Shown: in pieces, positions 23,133 through 30,596 of the stretch | How the letters are laid out: the number at the start of each line of letters is the position of its first letter | How positions within the stretch are numbered: the first letter of the stretch is position 1 | Assembly (NCBI RefSeq): GCF_014851565.1 | Contig: NZ_JACVAA010000009.1 | Coordinates: 1-50,332 of the forward strand | Reading direction: 5' to 3' | DNA length: 50,332 nucleotides | From: Pseudomonas sp. PDM15 | GTDB lineage: Bacteria; Pseudomonadota; Gammaproteobacteria; Pseudomonadales; Pseudomonadaceae | The notes under the pieces: model-generated | What the model saw: only the letters and a program-made list of their open reading frames with translations | Database searches by the model: none | What the model was told of the DNA's origin: nothing | Position numbers and translations under genes: made by a program

Positions 23133-24140
23133 TTAGTCGGAATTAGTGACCGGGCGGTCGACCAGCTGTGCAGGGGAACTGCTCAACCTATCGACACCCT
23201 TGATGGAGGCGTATATCGGCAGGGTTTCCAAGATCGGGACATTGCTGTACTTGGTATCCGACCGGCGGCGCCGAGGTACGGCTGCCGGATCCGGCGGAGG
23301 GATGTCTATCGGCGTACCGCACCAGAACAGCGGAAGCGATGTCTTCACCTTGCGACGGCTGCCCTCGCCCCAGGTGAAGTTGACATGGTGGATGATGTCC
23401 CCGCTGTAGATGTAGGCCAGGTCTGGCTGAACTGGAGCGCGAAGCAGAGACGCCAAACGTGCAAGGTCTCGCCTGGCCGCATCCACTCGATCAGCGGACT
23501 CCAGCTGCTCTTCGAGTGCCCGTAGAACCTTTTCGGGATGCCGGCGGCTGATGACCCGGTGCGGGGTGAGACTGAACGAGGCCTTGCGCGGAAGAACCGG
23601 CTGCGCGCCGACAAGCAGGAGCGGCCGAACCGCATATCTGATCTGCAGGCGGGGAACCCCGCATGTCGCAGTGACTGCGCGCCATATGCTCTGGTGCGGC
23701 TTGAGCTTGAGCCAGTGCTGCAGATTGCCGCCACCGACCTCCCCTCCCTGTGGAAGGCGTGCCAGCAAGCCAGCGCGCAATCGGCGCAGCGGCCTGCTGG
23801 TAACATCGAGGTCAACACGGGCCTGGTGGGCTTGCTGCACCAGGTTTGCTAGCTCACCACCAACAAAAACAGGACCGCTGGCGCGGAAGAAGCTTGGTTC
23901 GTCTGATTCAAGTCCACATAGCGCGCGGCGCAGATCATCAGGAATCGCCTCGTTCGGCTGGAACGGCTGAAGGCCATGGGCACCGGAAATCCAGCCGCCC
24001 CGGTGGTCGGCCTGAGCGCCGGCAAACAGCTCCTGGTGGGCTGCCTTCCACGCGCACAGCGCCGACTTGAAGCGCTCGATCTGCTCAAGCACCTCAATTA
24101 TCGCCACCTGGTCTACACGGGCCGTATCCACCGCAGCCAT
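23133..24140 (-). CDS. Tus-like replication terminus-binding protein (tentative)
   Basis: The 335-residue product lines up by eye with E. coli Tus (about 310 residues) over several parts. RASGPVFVGGELANLVQQAH matches the Tus VRLPGVL...LSQAALVSHIQH region. The segment RKASFSLTPHRVISRRHPEK, then VLRALEEQL, matches [26 protein letters not shown]. Finally RAPVQPDLAYIYSGD matches RPVKVQPIARVWYKGD. Tus halts replication forks at Ter sites in one direction. The basic composition fits DNA binding. A GTTACAA core, also found in E. coli Ter, lies downstream at 23061-23067. The alignment is from memory and needs a profile search. Confidence 0.5.
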   Translation of the reverse strand: MAAVDTARVDQVAIIEVLEQIERFKSALCAWKAAHQELFAGAQADHRGGWISGAHGLQPFQPNEAIPDDLRRALCGLESDEPSFFRASGPVFVGGELANLVQQAHQARVDLDVTSRPLRRLRAGLLARLPQGGEVGGGNLQHWLKLKPHQSIWRAVTATCGVPRLQIRYAVRPLLLVGAQPVLPRKASFSLTPHRVISRRHPEKVLRALEEQLESADRVDAARRDLARLASLLRAPVQPDLAYIYSGDIIHHVNFTWGEGSRRKVKTSLPLFWCGTPIDIPPPDPAAVPRRRRSDTKYSNVPILETLPIYASIKGVDRLSSSPAQLVDRPVTNSD

Positions 24141-24215
24141 CTGATCGAATCCGTTGATCTTTGTGTATTATTGCTAGCCTGAGAGTACACGTTTATAGGC
24201 ATCTAGGATATGGGA

Positions 24216-24818
24216 ATGGGGGCACGCTACCTGCTGTGCGTGGACCTGGAGGCTACTTGCGACAGCAGTCCAGGCTTCGAACAGTTCATGGAAGCTATCG
24301 AGATCGGCGCCGTCATGCTTGACCTGGCCAAGGGCGAGCCTGTTGCTGAATTCAACAGCTTCATACGGCCGACAATCAGGCCGCTACTCACCCCTTTCTG
24401 CATGGAGCTCACCACGATCACTCAGCGGGATGTGGATTCGGCCCCGGGGTATTCGGATGCCCTTGCCGCCGTCAATGACTTCCTCCAGCCCTTCGGAGAT
24501 GAGTGGCTCTGGTGCTCCTGGGGGAACTACGATCGAAACCAGCTGATCAAGGACGGGCAGCTTCATGGTCTTGCGCCGCTCCTGCCGCCGGCGAGACACA
24601 TCAACCTGAAGAGATGCTTCGCCAAGGAACACAAATCCAAGGCAGTGGGGTTACGTCAGGCCGTCCGCCAGCTTCAGCTTGAATGGATTGGCACTCATCA
24701 TCGCGGCATCGACGATGCACGCAATGTGGGCTGCGTGGCCATCCGCATGCTTGAGGCTCAAGCAGGGCAGCTTCTTCAAGCGCTCAGCAACAATGGAACT
24801 GCACCAGGCGCAGCCTGA
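24216..24818 (+). CDS. ERI-1-type DEDDh 3'-5' exonuclease
   Basis: ATG 24216 is chosen because AGGA is seven bases upstream; ATG 24210 is too close to it. The 200-residue protein has ExoI VDLEATCD, followed by the FMEAIEIGAVMLDL strand, ExoII WGNYDRNQL, and ExoIII THHRGIDDARN with the DEDDh His and Asp. This set matches ERI-1/KapD-like exonucleases, many of which act on RNA. It is the second DEDDh nuclease in 6 kb and is unlike the first in sequence. It is divergent from the Tus-like gene and followed by a hairpin. Confidence 0.88.
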   Translation: MGARYLLCVDLEATCDSSPGFEQFMEAIEIGAVMLDLAKGEPVAEFNSFIRPTIRPLLTPFCMELTTITQRDVDSAPGYSDALAAVNDFLQPFGDEWLWCSWGNYDRNQLIKDGQLHGLAPLLPPARHINLKRCFAKEHKSKAVGLRQAVRQLQLEWIGTHHRGIDDARNVGCVAIRMLEAQAGQLLQALSNNGTAPGAA

Positions 24819-24833
24819 GCGCTCCCGCGGGGT

Positions 24834-24860
24834 CCCAGGCATTGCGATGCAATGCCTGGG
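24834..24860. terminator. Perfect hairpin after the ERI-1-type gene
   Basis: CCCAGGCATTGC pairs with GCAATGCCTGGG across a three-base loop (12 bp, perfect). No T-tract follows, so it may be a weak terminator or an RNA-stabilising hairpin. Confidence 0.55.
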
Positions 24861-24993
24861 CTGAAAAGAGCATCCCGCGCGCCGCGCGCTGGGCGGCCGC
24901 AAGTCATGGCGCTATGCTTTCAAGGCCTGAATGCAAGCTGGGTTACGCTGATGCATCGGGGCGCAATCCAACTTGAAATTGATGGAGAATCCT

Positions 24994-25296
24994 ATGACAC
25001 CAGACGAAATTGCTGACGAACTGTTCGATCGCTATGCGCTTGAACCGGCTAAAGCGGCCTTTGCCAAAGGCCTGGAGATCGGCAGACAGCAAGGCTTCTT
25101 CGAGGGGCATGCTGTTGGCCAGTACACTGGCTTTGTCGGCGCGGTGAACATGCTCAAGCCGGCACTCTCCGATGGCCTTCGCCATGGGTCCCCTGAGTGC
25201 GGCCGCGCAATGCAGGGCCTGGGCAACATGATCCCGGACTACGTGACCGACGACGAGCTTGCTGACGCGTTCGAGCAGGAACTGGCAAAGCAGTGA
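24994..25296 (+). CDS. Small hypothetical protein
   Basis: ATG 24994 follows GGAG at the right distance, giving a 100-residue product. It is acidic and helical, with a glycine-rich middle (FFEGHAVGQYTGFVGAVNML). No family is recognised. A strong terminator follows directly, so it is a single-gene unit. Confidence 0.65.
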   Translation: MTPDEIADELFDRYALEPAKAAFAKGLEIGRQQGFFEGHAVGQYTGFVGAVNMLKPALSDGLRHGSPECGRAMQGLGNMIPDYVTDDELADAFEQELAKQ

Positions 25297-25302
25297 CAAC
25301 GG

Positions 25303-25330
25303 AAAAGGCCGGCTATAAGCCGGCCTTTTT
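25303..25330 (+). terminator. Rho-independent terminator
   Basis: AAGGCCGGC and GCCGGCCTT form a nine-base perfect stem around TATAA, followed by TTTT. It serves the 24994 gene, and its A-rich left side could also serve the convergent gene ending at 25333. Confidence 0.85.
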
Positions 25331-25332
25331 CT

Positions 25333-25821
25333 TCACCCCTGGACAACCCGAATAATCCAGCACAGCGGGTTCAGATCCCAGGGAGCCTTCGGATAGCGCT
25401 GGTTCCAGTGGAACGCGTACTCCGTCCAGTTCGCATACCCTTCAGCGTGGATCTCGTCATCTGAAATGTCCTCCAGGTGCCCGAGGCTGACGGCCAAGAT
25501 CCGCGCCGACGCCAAAGGGGCGCCTTTGTTGTATCGATCGAGCCCCGTGACCGGGACCTGATCTCCCTCTCTGCCAACGGGACAGCTGTCGATCAGCTGC
25601 TGAACCGTCAGGCACCGCCCGCTACCCGGCGGCCACTCGTAACCGGCAACAGCATCCGCTGCCGGAGGATCAAAGAGCGAACCCTGGCCAGCGGGCTGAC
25701 CAGCGATAGTGCATGATTCAATGCTCACGCCGACAGGCATTCGCAAGGAAAGGTGACGAAGATCCTGGTACACCTTCGAGCGCAACTCATCGAGCACGAT
25801 GGCATCGTCTCGCACACTCAT
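25333..25821 (-). CDS. ASCH-like domain protein
   Basis: The start overlaps the previous stop (ATGA), giving 162 residues. The C-terminal half reads ARILAVSLGHLEDISDDEIH, then AEGYANW, FHWNQRYPKAPWDLNPLCWI and IRVV. This is the pattern of phage-type ASCH domains ('v.dvr.erLqdIseedaiaEG...W...yp...W..NPwvWvi.f'). ASCH domains bind RNA or modified bases. It is the last gene of the rdgC-like operon. Confidence 0.6.
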   Translation of the reverse strand: MSVRDDAIVLDELRSKVYQDLRHLSLRMPVGVSIESCTIAGQPAGQGSLFDPPAADAVAGYEWPPGSGRCLTVQQLIDSCPVGREGDQVPVTGLDRYNKGAPLASARILAVSLGHLEDISDDEIHAEGYANWTEYAFHWNQRYPKAPWDLNPLCWIIRVVQG

Positions 25822-26321
25822 TTCACTGGCTCCACTGAAGGTAGGGAAAGCGCGAACTTCTGTTCGACTTGGAGCCATTCGCCCTTGGGCTCATAGATTT
25901 CAAATTGCATGCATAACTCATCGGGCGGGATGTTGGAGAACGTCGGGAAATGCGAGTGGGGATCAAATATCGTGACCCCATAGACTTGGTGCCTAAACGC
26001 AACGACCCAATGCCACCTCCCAATAGCGCCCCTCCAGTCGTCTCGAACTTTCAAGACGCCCAACCCTTCAAAGTGGCTCCACCCGCGCCAACGGCGCGGG
26101 TCCAGGAGCAATCCAGCATTCGCGATAGCCATGCGCATCTCGCTGGAAGATGTCGAGAATGGTGGACGCCCTGACCTGCGGACCCCAAGGCCCAGTTCGA
26201 CGAACTGCTGCCGCGCTTGGGCGTAGGTGATCCCGGAAACCATCGCAAGACAGGCGGCTCCACACCCGTAGCCATCCTCCTGCACGATCTTCTTGATCCC
26301 GCACTGAGCTTGCCAGTCCAC
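25818..26321 (-). CDS. C39-like (papain-fold) cysteine peptidase domain protein
   Basis: The 167-residue product starts at GTG 26321 behind AGAGGA. It contains VQEDGYGCGAACLAMVSG, the catalytic-Cys motif of C39-like peptidases. RWHWVVAFRHQVYGVTIFDP supplies the His and Asp. No ABC transporter is attached, so it is not a bacteriocin exporter domain. Many mobile-element proteins carry such stand-alone domains. It lies between the rdgC-like and ASCH-like genes and is translationally coupled to the latter. Confidence 0.7.
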   Translation of the reverse strand: MDWQAQCGIKKIVQEDGYGCGAACLAMVSGITYAQARQQFVELGLGVRRSGRPPFSTSSSEMRMAIANAGLLLDPRRWRGWSHFEGLGVLKVRDDWRGAIGRWHWVVAFRHQVYGVTIFDPHSHFPTFSNIPPDELCMQFEIYEPKGEWLQVEQKFALSLPSVEPVK

Positions 26322-26335
26322 AGGGCTGATCCTCT

Positions 26336-27490
26336 TTAAGCGACCTGACCCGCCGGCGGCGCCATCAACACACGACGGCTGCCCTCGGCTGAAGCTGCAC
26401 TGACGACGCCGGCAGCCTCCATCAACTCCAGCAAGCGTGCTGCGCGGTTGTAGCCGATGTTGAGGCTACGCTGCACAGCCGAGACCCCCGCTCGACGCGA
26501 AGTCAGGACGTACGAAACAGCCTGGTCGTAGAGCGGATCGTCCGTCTCAACGGATGCCGGCGCTTCGGTGCCCAGGCCCTGCGGGATCTCCTCGCCGCCG
26601 AAACCCTCCAGCAGCAGCGGCATCATCTCCCGCAGCGTGAGCATCATCAGATTGAAGCTTGCATCGAGCTGGCCGGCAGCATCGTCGCCACCGTCTTGTG
26701 CGGCCTGGTCCTGCAGGAGATCTTCAAAGCGCAGGCGCTTGATCGTCAGCTTGCTGTCGAGCACGAAGGACAGCTTGTCGCTCCAGGCGATCGCCAGTTG
26801 AGTGACCTGCTTACCGGAGGAGAGGTGCAGCTGGATTTCTTCGCTGGTGAGGTCCTGTCGCTTGCAGCGGACCACCCCGCCGTCCTCGTGGGTGTCACGG
26901 AGTTCGCACTCGTCCAGGACGAAGAAGCCCTCGCTGGCTTGGCCGGTCTTGAGCCAATCGGTCAGCGTCGCTGTCGGGGCGATTTTGACGCTGATCGGGC
27001 GAACAGGCAGGGAGCCGATCGCCTCGCGCATGGTAGACAGAATGTCTTCAGCCTTGTTCGTGCTGGAGGCATCGACGTAGATGAGGTTGGAGGCCACGTC
27101 GATTGCGGCATAGGTGACGCTCTTGCGGATGAACGCGCGAGGCAGGAAGGCTTGGACGATCTCGTCTTTCAGCTGGTCGCGCTCTTTTTTGTACACCTTG
27201 CGCATCTGCTCGGCTTCGATTTCCTCGACCTTCTCCTGCAGCGCATCGCGCACCACGCTGCCCGGCAGAATTCGCTCCTCCTTACGGGCCGCGATCAGCA
27301 GGAACCCATTGGTCGCATGAACCAACGGGGCATCCGGTCCCTTCCCGACCGGAGCGACGAAGCCGTAGGTCACCAACTCCTGGTTGGCACAGGCGCGCGC
27401 AGGTTTGGTGGCCAGCGCTACTTCCAGAGCCTCGGCGTCGAGGTTGATGTTCTGGGTCAGGCGGTAAACGAGCAGGTTGCGGAACCACAT
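26336..27490 (-). CDS. rdgC: RdgC homologue with C-terminal FtsK-gamma domain
   Basis: Residues 1 to about 300 match RdgC (MWFRNLLVYRLTQNINLDAE, then FVLDECELRD, VRCKRQDLTS, and KRLRFEDLL), which forms a ring around DNA and limits RecA. The protein is 384 residues rather than the usual 300 or so. After a glycine-rich linker, residues 317-378 (DDPLYDQAVSYVLTSRRAGV, then SAVQRSLNIGYNRAARLLEL and MEAAGVVS) are an excellent match to the FtsK gamma winged helix. That domain reads oriented KOPS sites and contacts XerD. GGGGATACACC precedes the ATG. It heads a three-gene operon. I do not know this fusion from described proteins. Confidence 0.92.
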   Translation of the reverse strand: MWFRNLLVYRLTQNINLDAEALEVALATKPARACANQELVTYGFVAPVGKGPDAPLVHATNGFLLIAARKEERILPGSVVRDALQEKVEEIEAEQMRKVYKKERDQLKDEIVQAFLPRAFIRKSVTYAAIDVASNLIYVDASSTNKAEDILSTMREAIGSLPVRPISVKIAPTATLTDWLKTGQASEGFFVLDECELRDTHEDGGVVRCKRQDLTSEEIQLHLSSGKQVTQLAIAWSDKLSFVLDSKLTIKRLRFEDLLQDQAAQDGGDDAAGQLDASFNLMMLTLREMMPLLLEGFGGEEIPQGLGTEAPASVETDDPLYDQAVSYVLTSRRAGVSAVQRSLNIGYNRAARLLELMEAAGVVSAASAEGSRRVLMAPPAGQVA

Positions 27491-27526
27491 GGTGTATCCC
27501 CTTCGGTGCGGGCTTATTCGCCCTGA

Positions 27527-27559
27527 ATGTTTGCTAACGCAATATCAATAGCAAAACAT
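27527..27559. promoter_or_regulatory. Inverted repeat in the rdgC/lipoprotein divergent promoter region
   Basis: ATGTTTGCTA (27527-27536) is mirrored by TAGCAAAACAT (27549-27559) with one extra base. The spacer contains the complement of ATTGCGTTAG (27534-27543), the word seen in other divergent promoters of the window. It is a likely shared operator. Confidence 0.5.
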
Positions 27560-27620
27560 TGGACTAAAGCGCAAGCGAAGCGTAAATTCTGCCCATCAAA
27601 CACGCGCGGAGACCGCTCCA

Positions 27621-28574
27621 ATGAAGAAGCTCATCACCCCTGCCCTGATGCTCACGATCCTCACCGGCTGCTCCAGCATCCCGCAGGATTACCAGAACAC
27701 CGCGAAGTTCGGCGGCATCGGCGCGCTTGCCGGAGCGGTCGCCGGCGCAGTCATCAACCATGACAACCGCGCCCAGGGCGCGCTTCTGGGTGGCGTGCTG
27801 GGCGGTGCAGGCGGGGCCGGCTACGGCCTCTATGTCGACAAGCAGGAAGCCGAGCTGCGCTCGAAGATGCTTGGGACCGGCATCACCGTTAAGCGCGACG
27901 GCGACAAGGTCAACCTCGTTCTGCCCGACAGCATCACCTTCGAGACCGGCAGCTACCGACTCACTCCCCAGGTACAGCAGGCGCTCAACGAAGTGGCTGC
28001 TTCGCTGCAGCGCTACCCGGGCAGCAGCCTGATCATCACCGGTCATGCCGATGCAACCGGCACGCCTCAGTCCAACCTGCAGCTGAGCCAGCTGCGCGCG
28101 AACGCTGTATCGGTGTACCTGCAGAGCCAAGGCGTGGAACCTGCTCGCCTGACCGTCCTGGCCGCAGGCGACAGCGCGCCGATCGCCGACAACAACAATG
28201 CCCAGGGGCGTGCGGCCAACCGTCGAGTCGAGATGACCGTGACACCTGGAGCCGTCGGCGCAGTGCAGCCGGGCTATCAACAGCAACCCCATACGCAGTA
28301 CCAGCAGCCGCAGCAGTACCGGCCTGCCCAAACTCAGCAGCGCTACCAGTACGCGCCGGCACCTGTATATCAGGCGCCCTACACCGCGAGTGCCTCGACG
28401 CGAATCCTGAGCAACTCCCTGCTGCAGGGCATCTCGCAAGCCATCACCAACGGCCCGACCGCGGGGCTGCGCTCCGGCATGGCCACCGCTACACGAGGCG
28501 CAACCCAGGAGGCGACTCGCGAGGTCAACAGCACCATCCGCGACTACCAATACGACAGTTACGGACGGTACTGA
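27621..28574 (+). CDS. OmpA-family lipoprotein with glycine zipper
   Basis: The 317-residue protein starts with a lipoprotein signal (MKKLITPALMLTILTGCSSI, Cys17 in LTGC). A glycine-zipper membrane segment follows at about residues 30-70. The OmpA-like peptidoglycan-binding domain lies at about 85-210, with the typical GHADATGTPQSNLQLSQLRA and GRAANRRVEM motifs. A Q/P/Y-rich linker and a C-terminal tail without a known domain complete it. It should sit in the outer membrane or periplasm, anchored to peptidoglycan, as in YiaD-like proteins. It starts a plus-strand group of four genes and may support conjugation-related envelope functions, which is inference. Confidence 0.85.
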   Translation: MKKLITPALMLTILTGCSSIPQDYQNTAKFGGIGALAGAVAGAVINHDNRAQGALLGGVLGGAGGAGYGLYVDKQEAELRSKMLGTGITVKRDGDKVNLVLPDSITFETGSYRLTPQVQQALNEVAASLQRYPGSSLIITGHADATGTPQSNLQLSQLRANAVSVYLQSQGVEPARLTVLAAGDSAPIADNNNAQGRAANRRVEMTVTPGAVGAVQPGYQQQPHTQYQQPQQYRPAQTQQRYQYAPAPVYQAPYTASASTRILSNSLLQGISQAITNGPTAGLRSGMATATRGATQEATREVNSTIRDYQYDSYGRY

Positions 28575-28576
28575 TC

Positions 28577-29134
28577 ATGCGCAGTCCCAGAACGGCAACT
28601 GCCGAGCCGACCATCATCAGACACGGCGAAGCTTTCCAGGTAGCTGACGCAGTGGCGACTCCCGTAGTGGGTCGAATTGGTGGCCTGTTCTATGCGGGCA
28701 TCCAGAAAGCATCGCCAGCGGGCCCAGCTGAGATCAGCTGGGCGACTGAGCGCTTTTCTCGCGAATCCTTGGCCGAAGAGGAAGCCGAGGACTTGGCCCT
28801 CGGCTGGTACAACCGCGCCTGGGATGACGAGGAAGCCAAGCGCGCTGCTGACGAAGAGCCTTCAGTTCAAATAGCTTCCTTCGGCAGCTGGAACTCCAGC
28901 GATGACGGGTTATATGAGGCGCAGTACCTACTGGGCATCCTCCATGAGGCCGGCAAGTCCGCGGACTATTGCGCCCTCCAAATCTCGTATCAAGGCGGAG
29001 ACCCAGGGGAGCCGGATTGGGAGGGACCGTTCGAGTCAAGAGCGCAGGCAGAGTCCCGTGCCAAAGAAGCGCTTCGGGATTGGCAGAACAGCGATCCGGA
29101 ACCTTCCACCTGCCCTGACTTGGCGAGGCACTGA
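28577..29134 (+). CDS. Hypothetical protein, paralogue of the next gene
   Basis: The 185-residue product begins two bases after the lipoprotein stop. It shares with the next protein the pattern VVGRIGGLFYAGIQKASPAG, then WATERFSRESLAEEEAE and a C-terminal WEGPFESRAQAESRAKEAL. It is acidic and rich in aromatic residues, without signal peptide or membrane helix. No domain is recognised. Confidence 0.6.
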   Translation: MRSPRTATAEPTIIRHGEAFQVADAVATPVVGRIGGLFYAGIQKASPAGPAEISWATERFSRESLAEEEAEDLALGWYNRAWDDEEAKRAADEEPSVQIASFGSWNSSDDGLYEAQYLLGILHEAGKSADYCALQISYQGGDPGEPDWEGPFESRAQAESRAKEALRDWQNSDPEPSTCPDLARH

Positions 29135-29136
29135 CA

Positions 29137-29703
29137 ATGCGCAAGCCTTCTTCCTACAGCCCGCGGAATGTGCCGAACCTCTATCAAGACCGAATCGTGC
29201 GCGGCAACGCTGCGCCTGGCTCGAACGTCGTCCCCCTCGTTGGCCGAATCGAAGACCGCTTCTTCCCAGGCATCGAGAAGTCTCGGCCAGGGGAGCCGCT
29301 CGAACTTCGCTGGAGCACCGAGCCTTACTCCAGCGAATCCCTGGCCGAGCGTGACGCTCAAACCATGGCGATCCTTGCCGCCGAAGAAGCCTGCATCCAG
29401 GTCGAAGTAGTCAGCCCTTCAGTCACCAGCCTCGACGAGCAACACAGAGGCAACTACGCGGTGGGATCGCGCATCGAGAAAGGTATTCGGGTGTACTACT
29501 CCACCCTCCAGTGCACGGACTGGGGGAATAGCAGCTCCGGGGTCTGGGGCGGCCCCTATGAATCCCTCGAACAGGCCGAGCAGAACGTCGGGCACAGCCT
29601 CGAAAACTGGATCGGCGCCATGGATCTCTTCGCCGACTCCATGATTCCACCGGGAGAGGAAGAGATCGATCTCGACCACCAGCCACTTCCCAGCGGCCTG
29701 TAG
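29137..29703 (+). CDS. Hypothetical protein, tandem paralogue
   Basis: The 188-residue product aligns with the previous gene over most of its length: VPLVGRIEDRFFPGIEKSRP, then RWSTEPYSSESLAERDA and WGGPYESLEQAEQNVGHSLE. The two lie two bases apart and appear to be an old tandem duplication. Function is unknown. Confidence 0.6.
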   Translation: MRKPSSYSPRNVPNLYQDRIVRGNAAPGSNVVPLVGRIEDRFFPGIEKSRPGEPLELRWSTEPYSSESLAERDAQTMAILAAEEACIQVEVVSPSVTSLDEQHRGNYAVGSRIEKGIRVYYSTLQCTDWGNSSSGVWGGPYESLEQAEQNVGHSLENWIGAMDLFADSMIPPGEEEIDLDHQPLPSGL

Positions 29704-29721
29704 CCCCCGAGGACGAACCAC

Positions 29722-30264
29722 ATGAGCAATCAAATCGACCATGCAGCGGCACTTTCAGCCGCTCGCACACCCAACGTCACCGCGCTGACCGATTACCTGC
29801 TCGACGCCGAATATGCGGACTTCAGATCCATGTGCCAGGCAAAGCCAGGCCTCAACGACGGTGTTCCACGGCCGCTGCCAGGACTGAGCGAAACCGATCT
29901 GGCTCGCTGGGGAACCGCGTGGGAGTTGTTCGCCGAGGGTGAAGAGGAGTCAATGCCCGAAGCTGAGCGGGACTGGTTCGCCGCCAATGGCGTGGGCCAT
30001 GTGTGGTGCGAGGTCATCCGCACGCGCGGGGACGGCCGAGTCAACCTGCAGCTGCTCGCAAAAGCCGAAGGCATGAGCCCGGACACGCCGGCCGACGAAA
30101 TTTTTCGTGGGCGCCGCATCGATCCAGCGGACTACGCCGAGGAAATGCACCAGTTCATCAGCAGCAGCGGCATGGGGGCCGCATTCGCGGACTTCCTCGC
30201 CGGGCAGATCCTTCTACAGGAGCGGTCCATTGAACTCGTAGATTCGGCCGGGCCGTCAATCTGA
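29722..30264 (+). CDS. Hypothetical protein
   Basis: The 180-residue product continues the plus-strand group, 18 bases after the paralogue pair. It is acidic with helices such as VTALTDYLLDAEYADFRSM and an aromatic middle (WGTAWELFAEGEEESM). There is no signal peptide and no recognised domain. A 332-base gene-free region follows. Confidence 0.6.
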   Translation: MSNQIDHAAALSAARTPNVTALTDYLLDAEYADFRSMCQAKPGLNDGVPRPLPGLSETDLARWGTAWELFAEGEEESMPEAERDWFAANGVGHVWCEVIRTRGDGRVNLQLLAKAEGMSPDTPADEIFRGRRIDPADYAEEMHQFISSSGMGAAFADFLAGQILLQERSIELVDSAGPSI

Positions 30265-30378
30265 TGCATCTCCGCGCATTGTTATGCCAAGCGATGCGCC
30301 TTTATGTCCATCGGAGCGCTTTTATGCCTCGCTTTACTCCATACACCCTACGACATCGAATCCCCGGGCGCCCGCCCG

Positions 30379-30509
30379 GGCCAGGGAAGGGATTACCACT
30401 AATCCAACTATGTTCGCTCATCCTCCCCACCACCTCTATTTACCTGGTTGAACAGAGGGGATGGGTGGACGCCACAGGGTGTTTGTTGGATTAGTGGTAA
30501 TTTCTGGCC
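30379..30509. repeat. Long imperfect hairpin, about 131 bp
   Basis: ATTACCACTAATCCAAC (30392-30408) is matched perfectly by its complement at 30485-30501. Outside this, GGCCAG (30379-30384) pairs with CTGGCC (30504-30509). Inside, CCCACC-A-CCTCT pairs with AGAGG...GGGTGG. A GGGAAGGG word, equal to an FtsK KOPS site, overlaps the left end (30384-30391). It could be a structured RNA, a short mobile element or a binding site. Confidence 0.6.
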
Positions 30510-30544
30510 GCCTTTATGGCTTTGTTTATCTCAAACAACGCTGC

Positions 30545-30558
30545 TATATTACCGCAAT
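30545..30558 (+). promoter_or_regulatory. Promoter-like element of the 30597 gene
   Basis: TGCTATATT is an extended -10-like element (TATATT 30545-30550). It overlaps the complement of ATTGCGGTAA (30549-30558), the shared promoter word, about 40 bases before the start codon. Confidence 0.45.
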
Positions 30559-30596
30559 CCTATTTGTAAACATGCGAGAAGCCCGCAGGAGCAGCA

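Larger units (their letters stand above)
30265..30596. other. Gene-free region with hairpin element and promoter
   Basis: No gene was found in this stretch. It holds a GC-rich near-palindrome around 30363-30380, a large inverted-repeat structure (30379-30509) and a promoter-like TATATT at 30545-30550 for the next gene. Confidence 0.6.

Noticed and set aside
27564..28550. A 328-codon minus-strand frame opposite the OmpA-like lipoprotein gene
   Set aside because: The plus-strand lipoprotein has clear signal peptide and OmpA motifs, so this is a shadow frame.
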